Origin: Narthecium ossifragum
Lineage: Eukaryota; Streptophyta; Magnoliopsida; Dioscoreales; Nartheciaceae
Reading direction: 5' to 3'
Length of the DNA: 64,000 nt
NCBI GenBank assembly: GCA_963920575.1
Contig: OY986969.1
Coordinates: 9,793,096 to 9,857,095, forward strand
A program made the translations under genes and the position numbers. Positions within the stretch are counted from its first letter, which is position 1. Each line of letters starts with the position of its first letter. Under the pieces are notes generated by a model. That model saw only the letters and a list, made by a program, of their open reading frames with translations. It did not search any database and was not told where the DNA came from. Shown piece by piece: positions 24,401 to 33,400 of this stretch.

Positions 24401-27400
24401 GACGACCCATTTCTTTTTTCAGCAAGGCATTGCAAGGGCGGAATGAAAAGTTGTCAGCATATGAGAGGGAAATGCTTGCTCTAGTTACAGCTGTTCAGAA
24501 GTGGCGGCCATACCTCCTTGGAAGCCATTTCGTTGTTCGCACGGACCACCAAAGCCTACGATTTTTGTGGGAACAAACCATCAATACTGAGGCCCAACAC
24601 CGTTGGCTCGTGAAGCTTCTTGGGTATGACTTTTCTATTGAGTACAAGCCAGGCAAGGAAAATATGGCAGCTGATGCACTCTCAAGACGACAAGATGGCA
24701 GCTTCCTCGCCATCAGTTTCCCTCATCCACGGTGGCTCACCGAAATTCAGCAAGCTATGGCCAGTCAACCGGAGTTGCTTGATATCAAAGAGAAGATAGT
24801 CAAAGGAGCCCTACCTGCCCAGTGGCGCATTCATGCAGGACTGATCCTTTATAAGGATCGCATCTTCCTCCTCCCAGACTCTCCATTAATTAATTCTATA
24901 TTAGCTGCATATCATGGGATGACACATGAAGGTACTCTCAAATTTTTGCATCGTCTACGCTCTAACTTCTACTGGAAAGGGATGAAAGAGCATGTTCAGA
25001 AATTTCTACAGCAATGTTTAGTTTGCCAGAAAAGCAAAAGTGAACATTGCAAGCCTCATGGGTTGCTCCAGCCATTGCCTATTCCACTGCAAGTTTGGTC
25101 GGATGTGTCAATGGACTTTATTGATGGTCTACCTCATACCCAGGGGAAGTCGGCAATTTTGGTTGTCGTGGATCGCCTATCCAAGTATGCACATTTCACA
25201 GCTATTCGCCACCCTTATACGGCAGCCCTTGTAGCTTCGGTATTTTTTGATAATATCGTCAGGTTGCATGGCTTACCAACCTCCATTGTGAGTGACCGCG
25301 ATCCTACATTTACAAGCTTGTTTTGGCGCGAGTTGTTTCGACACCAGGGAGTCCAACTAAAGCACAACTCAGCTTACCACCCTCAAACGGATGGTCAAAC
25401 AGAGGTAGTCAACTGCACTTTGGAGATGTATTTACGCTGTTTTTCACATGATAATCCTAAACAGTTGATTAAATGGCTTCCTTGGGCAGAGTATTGTTAC
25501 AATACAAGTTATCATTCAGCTACAAAAATTACACCTTTTGAACTTGTGTATGGGCGGCCACCGCCAACCCTTCTTCATTACATGCTCGGTTCTTCAGCAG
25601 TTGCAGCAGTAGACCAAGAGCTCCGGGACCGTGACCAGCTCCTTCGAGAGGTCCACGCCTCGCTCTTAGCTGCACAAAATAGAATGAAGCAGCAGTACGA
25701 TGGCAAGCACCAGGAACGGGTCTTTGCTATCGGCGATTGGGTTCTTCTACGCCTTCAACCTTATCGCCAACTCTCTTTAGCTGCCCGAAGAAATCAGAAA
25801 CTGGGACCCAAGTTCTTTGGGCCCTTCCAAGTTATAGACCTCATTGGGAAGGTGTCCTATCGATTAGATCTTCCCGCGGACTCCTGACTCCACCCGGTCT
25901 TCCATGTCTCTCAACTCAAGCCCTGGTACGGGGAGCTTCCTTCAGTTCCCACACCACTGCCACCCATCACTAGTGATGAACTCTGTCCCCAAGCAATTTT
26001 AGATCGTCGCCTGCATCATGGAGTCCCCGAAGTCTTGATCCATTGGTCTTCCTGTTCTCCTGCCGATGCCACCTGGGAACCAGTTTCCACTATCCAGCAG
26101 CAGTTTCCTTCTATTGCCCTTGAGGACAAGGGCCAATTCAAGGGGGGGAAATGTTAGATGTTCCTGCAGTGACTGATATGTTAGATGTTCCTGCAGTAAC
26201 TGATAGCAGAAATATTGCAGCAGAAATAGGCAAGGATATCAACCAAGAGAGATTCAAATTGACGTACCAAAGGAGCAAGCAAGGAGCTAACAAACTGGGA
26301 GGATAATCTGCAAGAAAGAAGGACGTGATGGTTGGCATTAGCATGAAATCAGGCACTAATTTAGGATCTGAATTCTTATTTCCAGCAATAAAATTGTAAT
26401 TTCTATTTAAGCACTGAGGATGGCATGTACTCGGGATGCATGAATGAAATTAATCTTCTACCTCTGTTTCTCTTATCTCCTCTTGCTCTCTTCTCTACTT
26501 TTTCCTCTATCTGTCTCTCCCTCACCCTTCCATCACCATAGCTCCTCCTCCCATTACCCGCTCACCCGTAACACCATAGCTCCATGCTTCTACTTAAATT
26601 TTTCTGCATGCCTCTTGAGGTGCCTGGTGCTAGAACTCGAGTTGTATGATTAATCCGTTTTGTAACATATGCAAACTGCTCTATTTACCTTTTAACTTGT
26701 TTAGTTGTCTGGTATTTCTTCAATGGAGAAAGTTTTCCCAAACCTTAGAGGTTCGGGGTACTTTTCCTTTCCTACTCTCGGAGCCAGATCCACCGGTAGT
26801 TGATACTGAAGGTTGGTTAAAATCCGGTACGTGATCAAGATTAATCTCGCTATCGTCGTCATCAGTGTCGTGGGCGTCAAAGTGCAGCTTTTCAATGTCA
26901 TATTGCCTTGGATCTATTTTTCTGAATTTTGGAATTAAAAAGCCCGAATTAAAGAAAAAAGAATGAGAGGAGAAGGATGTTTAGAATTAAAACTAATAGA
27001 AGCATGAAATACCTATTGCAATCTTGCTTTCTCTTGATCTTGGAAGTTGGAAATTTGACTATTTAGAAAAATTAGAACAAAAAATAGATAATAGAATTTG
27101 TGAGGATGAATGAAGGATTGGAGGAGGAGGGGGGGGGGGGCGGCTATTATAGATTTTTAGGGATTTTTTAATTTTATATAATGACCTTAAAACTAGCTGT
27201 TTTATGACCGTTGGAAGGGGCATTTTGGTCATTTATAAAAGATTACATCAATACCCCTCCAAATTAGCTATTTTTTGGCGGTTGGGAGAGGTTAAATGGT
27301 CAACTTTTAAAAATATAGCCGTTATGTACTTATATATGGAAAGGTGGGGGGTGGGGGGTTGAGGTATTTCAAATATCTGAATTTTAGTTGTTGGGCCGTA

Positions 27401-30400
27401 CCTGTGACGAGCGGGCCCAACGGCTCAAAACCCAAGCCTAGCACGGGTCCATGTCTTAGGGCCGTGCTTGGCATGGCCCACTTGGAGCATGTCGGGCGGG
27501 CCAAATCATGCCAGTTGGCGTGCCAGCCCGCAGAGTGCCTTGGCTAGCCCGGTCCGTTTGGCACCTCTAGATATGATATGTGTTTAATTTGAGAAGTAAT
27601 GTTACCACATACTAAACTTTTTTATGCAATGGTGGAGAATTGTTTTATCCAAGGATCAAGATGAATTAATTCAACGATCAAGATTAAATAACTGGGGGTA
27701 ATTATGTCTTTTGACATATCATTCCCCATTCCAGCCGGAGTGGAATGGGTCATTACCAAGGAGGGAGGGAGGGAGGGAGGGAGAAATGGGTTATGACCAA
27801 GAAAGGACTGTTCCTTCTCGGGATAAATTGGCAAATGAAACGTTGGAATGGCCATTTGGAAAGGAAAAGAGCATTCCTTTCCAGCCAAAAGTGGCGGACC
27901 AAATGTGCCATAAGTTTAGGTGATCCTTTCCTTACCCAATTAGATCAAAGGCGTCCATAGGATTCCCAACTAACGGAACCTAGTTCCCGGCCTTCCTCCT
28001 ATTCCCCCAAGCCGTGCCACGTAAGCTCTAGATTCATTAGTTAACGATTCCAAGATCCTAATCCCAATATTCGCTCCCTTAATATTGGGCCTTAAACCTA
28101 ATTCGTTCCTATTACTAAACCGGGCCCCACATCCATATTAGGAGCCCCACCTAAAGCCTTAGTTAGCAGGCCACTTAACCACATCCAACCACATAGATTT
28201 CCTAAACCCTAAGTTTCCTTAATCCCTACCTAATTTAACCCTTGGACTAATTCTAGGCTTCCGAGCCTTCTCCTTCCTTAAACCCTAGCTACTGTCCCCT
28301 TACCTTGGCCTAAACCCTAACCCTAGAATATCAATCCGGACATCTGGGAGTTGATTTGGGGTGAGTTACAAGTAGGATGACTTTTAACATACAACATATG
28401 ATGCGGCACATATATATAGATATCTTGAAAGATTTATACCATGTTTCACATATATTGTCAGTGTAACACCATACTCAGGTTGTTATTATGCCAAAAAGTT
28501 GCCACAATGGTATGTTAGAGTGAATTTCTGCTAATGGAGGCGGAAATCCTTGGTCTTTATGCATGTACATACACGGTATGTATGCGTGTACATACATGGT
28601 ATGCATTTGTATTTATGTACCCTCACGCTTGTGACTTTGTGCATGCCAGGAAGTCTAAGTGAATAAGAGAAATTTCTCATCCCTTACAATATCTAATGAC
28701 ATGATCTATGTTGGTCCTTGCCTATAGACAATTCTTTAGGAAGACAAATGCAAAGGTCCAATACTACTATACTAGCACAAACATTAGGATTTACTTGTAA
28801 AATAAGAGGTTGATTTGTTGACAATTCATATTTGTTTCTCTTGTATCATGACTTTCATGGTAGAGTCACAGGTTTTTTAAACTATGACTGGTCTAGGAAG
28901 CTATTGTAAGCAAGGATTGCCGTGCCGAGGCACGTGCCGTGTCGGCCCTGGCCGGCACCGGCACGTGCCGCCGGCACGGGGCGGCACGGCCTGGCACGGC
29001 CTATTAGACGTTTGGCACGGAGCTTTGACCATCCAGGATATTTATATTTGATATTTTAGATTGATTCGGATGTTTTTTGAGATCTTTGAGCACTCAAAAT
29101 AAAAAATAACATATGTTTTTTGAGATCTTTGGCACGGCCTCTCGTGTGTCGGCCTCCCCTCCCTCCTCCCTTCTCCTCTCTCCTTTCCTCTCCCCTCCCA
29201 TCCTCTGATTTGGCCCCTCCCCTCCTCCCCTCATGTTGTGCATTGGATGTCTTGGATTCTGTCGCCGGCTCGACTATGACACACTACGCAGAGTTAACGG
29301 GGTCCGGGGCAGCGCCCCGGCGGGGATCGACCCGGATTAGGTTATGTATTAGGTTATGTATTAAGGAGTATAAATACTCGACCCGGATTAGGATCGGCAG
29401 CGCCTCCTGTTGCCGACCGGCACCAGCCATTTGCCAACCGGCAAACTGGTGTGCCGACCGGCACGGGCCAGTGCCGGTCGGCACAAGGCCGAAACCTGCT
29501 GAGTCAGAGCCGGTTCAAGATATCGAGCCGGTATCCTACCGGCTCGATATTTGCCGACCGGCACCGAGGTTGCCGGTCGGCACGGCAATCCTTGATTGTA
29601 AGGAACCCTCCTCATAAATAAATGAAATGCCTACTTAATAGATTCTAATGTAGACTTGTAAGAGGTGAGATGCAAGCAAGATATCCTAAAGATCTGTGTG
29701 TTTATGTTCTTTGGAGTACGGGATACACTGATTTTTGAATTTTCAAAGTATTTATTCAGGTCATGAATGGATCTATGGGGTTTTATCGCAAGTTAAACAA
29801 ACAACTGTGAAGAAGAATAGCTCATGATGTTTTGTTAACCACATGCCACATTTGTGAATTTAAGAGTAAAGCTAAGTATTCAAATTGAATTATGAAAATA
29901 AAACTAGAAGCATAAAACTTGTCCATCTGATAATCTGGAGAGCTAGTTCTTGGCAAACGATAATAGTAGAGTAGATAGTGAGGCGCCTACCACAATGGGA
30001 GAAAGAAATTAAGGGGCTTACTGATATGTTCATTTATTTTGGGTAAAATTGGTAATCTTCATGGCTAGGGAAATATTCTTCTAGGCTCAGTGTGAGATGA
30101 TATTTTCTGTAATGGAAAGCTGTGATTGTAAGCATTTTATATGGGAAAGGACAGCCGTCTAGGTGGCACATGTTGTGCCAGTTTTTGGCAGGACAATATA
30201 TGCCAGTCAAAATCCGCACATCCTCTATTGTGGATTCTTTCGAGGGGAGATTGAATTCTGAAAACAACAATTTCAGTTGGGAAACAACAGTAAAAGTGAT
30301 GGTTAATGCGTCCTGGAATTCGAATGGACAGTTGTCGGTTTTAGATTATTTCCATCTCTATTATTTCTTTTATAGTAGTCGAGGCCATCAAATTTCAGAA

Positions 30401-33400
30401 TCTATACTCAACGGTTTCCACAGAGGCCACTTCATTAAATATGCAATCAATGAGGGTATTGGACCCTACCAACTTGACTTCAGATGTTTAGAAATAAAAC
30501 TGATTTTAACAAAGATTACCATGCCTCTTCTCCAAAAAAAAACAAAGAAAAAAAGAAGAAAAAAAGACGCAAAAGATTACCATGCTGGTGGTGCTTGTGT
30601 GCTGGTCTTTGGCCGGGGTAATCATGTCAGTCGACAAATCCCCTGTGCTGGTGCCACAGAATTCTTCAGGGCCTAGACATATCAGCATTTGGTTTGTGCA
30701 GGTACATGCATCATGCCTACAGGCATGTACAGGCACAGAAATCCTCGCTTTTGTAGTAGGAGAATATTAATTTCATATTTTATACATTTCTAGTTTCTCT
30801 CCCTCCAATATGAATTATATATCATACGATATGTTGTACTCACCGAAAGATGATGAGTTAAAATTTTTAGATAACAGATATACTTCCTGTACATGTCCAC
30901 ATATTTCTCTATGTCCTGTTTCTTGCTCTTGCATCCTAGATAGGCCAACATGTGCCTCTATTGAAAATTAATGTTCAGCGTCAAAGTTCGCCATTAATGA
31001 AGTCTGAAGGATGTCTGCTCTTGAAATTTGATCAGTTTCTGAGGAAATTGAAAATAGTGCTCAAGAAGCAAGGCTGATACTTTTATGTGGCCAATTATAT
31101 CCTAGCTGGAACAATTTAATTAGCATATGTGTTATTTAGAAACGTTTGTTGAAAGGTATAATTTTCCTTACAAATATGAACTTGGTGCAACAATTACACT
31201 CTCGTTTTGACATTTTTGGCTTCATTTTCCCTACGTAGAACATCCCTTTCACTTGCACTCCATTTTATAGGGATGGTGAAGTGGAGGAAAACTGTAAAAG
31301 GATTATGCACCAGCCCCATGTTAGTGCCTGTTTGAAAAAGGTTTATCACTAGTCCCTTAATATGTATGATCTCTTTAATTTGTTGAGTTTTTATTTGTGT
31401 TTTTGTAGCTGCTCTTTTCTTTTTTGAACTGACAATCAAGCTGGGCTGGATCACCTAGCATGAAAGCTGCAATGAGATTTCTGGTTTGTTAACTCTGAAG
31501 TTCTGTTGTTTTCCATTTAAAAGTGTGTAAAGATGGAGCCATAACTACGAGCTTGGATAAATTTTTGATGTGTACGTCTTGTATGAAATCACAAGGATTG
31601 CCGAGCCGACCGGCAACCTCGGTGCCGGTCGGCAAATATCGAGCCGGTAGGATACCGGCTCGATATCTTAGACCGGCTCTGGCTCAGTCGGGTTTGGCCT
31701 TGAGCCGACCGGCACCGGCTCAAGCCGGACGGCAAATCAATTTGCCGGTCGGCAACTGGCTCGTGCCGGTCGGCACCATCCATCACGGGGTTCACGCGCA
31801 CGCCGGGAGAGGAGCGTTGGGAGGAGAGGGGGTTCACGTGCATGCCGGGAGGAGAGGAGGAAAAGAGGGGAGGAGAAGAAGAGGAGGAGAGGAGGAGGAG
31901 CCGCCGTCAGCCGTCCGTCGTCGTCGATGAGAGAAGGAAGAGGAGGGAAGACGACGGCGGCGGAGAGAAAGAGGGATTCGAGCCGGTTAGGGTTAGGGTT
32001 AGGTTAATATATACTTATGTTAACGGGTTGCGGATAATGGGTTGCGGTAACGGGTTGCGGATATTTTACTAACCTATCTAATTCCTAACCCTAACTATTT
32101 TGCAGCCGCCACCGCCGTCGATCGAGCCTCTTCAAGCTCTCTCTTCGACGACGAGTGAAGCGATGTTCACACCCTCCTTTCTTCTCCTTGCCGCCGCCGC
32201 CGCCTTCTCCTCTTCCTCCTCCCATCTTCTCCTGCCTTTTTTTCATTTTTTCCCGGTTGCCGGTGGAAATCCATGAGCCAGGCTGTGCCGGCCCGGCACA
32301 GGCCATGCACGTTCCCCGGCACGTCAATCCTTGTGAAATCATTTAGTGTTCACTTTTGTTATGCCAAAAAGCAGCTATCTTGGTGCCTGATTGAGATAAA
32401 TGATGTGACAGTGATGCTCCATGGCTTGTGGGGCCTACAGCTTGTGTCATGAACCTGAAGTATGATCAATGTGACTCATATGTCATGTACTTCACATCTT
32501 TTCGCATGGGGCACACTCATGTTTGCAATTTTGAATCAATTAGACTTAAGTGGAATACCATGTATTTTAAATACATCAAATAATTTATGCTGTGCTATTG
32601 TCTCTTGTGTTTCCGATCTTGTGTTTAATTATGTTCTATCTTATTAAAGCAATGTATGGGATAATTGATAAAACTATATACACTAATGACAATTCTGTAT
32701 TAATTTTTAGCTGACACTTCATGAATTTTTATCTGTTATACATATGTTATGGGGATCTCTACTTCATTGATTATTGGTTTCTGTCAAGGAATTTTTAGGA
32801 ACTGTTTATAAGCTTCATTTGCCTTGCTGACTCATGGCTTCTTCTCTTGGCTGCATTTGATTACGGCATGGTGTGTTAGAAGTGAGAAGATGAAACATAA
32901 ATGGGAGTGGGGATAAGATTCAAAGAAGGAATTTAAAGCTCAAAGTTTGTCAAAGTGGCACAGTGAATTAGGTGGGACTGGGCAGTCTAGCAAGATTCAT
33001 TTGATACTGAAGCTATTGATTTATGCTTTAATTGATTGACCTTCACTCCGTAAAATCGTATAAAATTTTCCTCTAGTGTTTGTCACTCAATGCTATGCTC
33101 CATAACTGACCCCATATTGCTACAAATGAGTTAGATAATTATGTTGTAGAAAGACAACTTAGATATGCCATATGATTATTGTATTACCATATCTTTTTGG
33201 GAGATGTTCTTGGTAAGAGAATACTTCATTTTGAATGGCATAACTCTAGGGTAAAACTGATTTTTTTTTCCAAATACTCAGGCAATTTATGTAATTAGGC
33301 AATTGTCTATTTCTCTTCAACATCGATGTTTTAGTATTGAGAGTTCACCCTTTTCATATTGTTCAATATCCGTGACATGAATGAATTGCTCTGCCATTCA

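Larger units (their letters stand above)
21342..26573 (+). mobile_element. Reina-type chromovirus (Ty3/gypsy), 5.2 kb
   Basis: A complete LTR retrotransposon has 429- and 422-bp LTRs (21342-21770 and 26152-26573) with TG...CA ends and the perfect duplication CCATA. It carries an initiator-methionine tRNA primer site, gag-protease and pol frames, a chromodomain and a polypurine tract. Short LTRs, total length near 5 kb, the zinc knuckle type and the chromodomain reaching the 3' LTR fit the Reina lineage. The LTRs differ at about ten bases plus small indels by eye, so it is fairly young. At least three disabling mutations make it non-autonomous now. Confidence 0.85.
15172..27569. mobile_element. 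Inverted (near-palindromic) pair of hAT elements, interrupted by later insertions
   Basis: The left end is TAGAGGTGTCAAACGGATCG; the right end is the inverse of TAGAGGTGCCAAACGGACCG. From both ends the sequence runs inward through the same leader, start region and transposase coding sequence. The two copies meet tail to tail at 19620-19662 / 19732-19774 (a 43-bp imperfect inverted match) around a 69-bp centre. With later insertions removed, each arm is about 2.6 kb. No 3' hAT terminal repeat lies at the centre and I find no clear 8-bp duplication at the outer ends. The arms differ noticeably; by eye about four of five bases agree in the leader. Confidence 0.75.

Noticed and set aside
15172..27569. 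One single hAT element with matching 5' and 3' ends
   Set aside because: Both outer ends are 5' ends and the coding sequences face each other; flanking 8-mers (CTTGTATG and GATATGAT) do not match.
28312..28326. Interstitial AAACCCTAACCCTA telomere repeat
   Set aside because: Barely two units; expected by chance in this AACCCTA-rich stretch.
30034..30676. Open frames on both strands in intron 3
   Set aside because: Mutually overlapping, no motif recognised, A-rich at one end; probably chance.
31983..32006. Telomere-like TTAGGG repeats as evidence for a telomeric position or host clade
   Set aside because: Only about three units, inside a hAT-type element; too short to carry weight.
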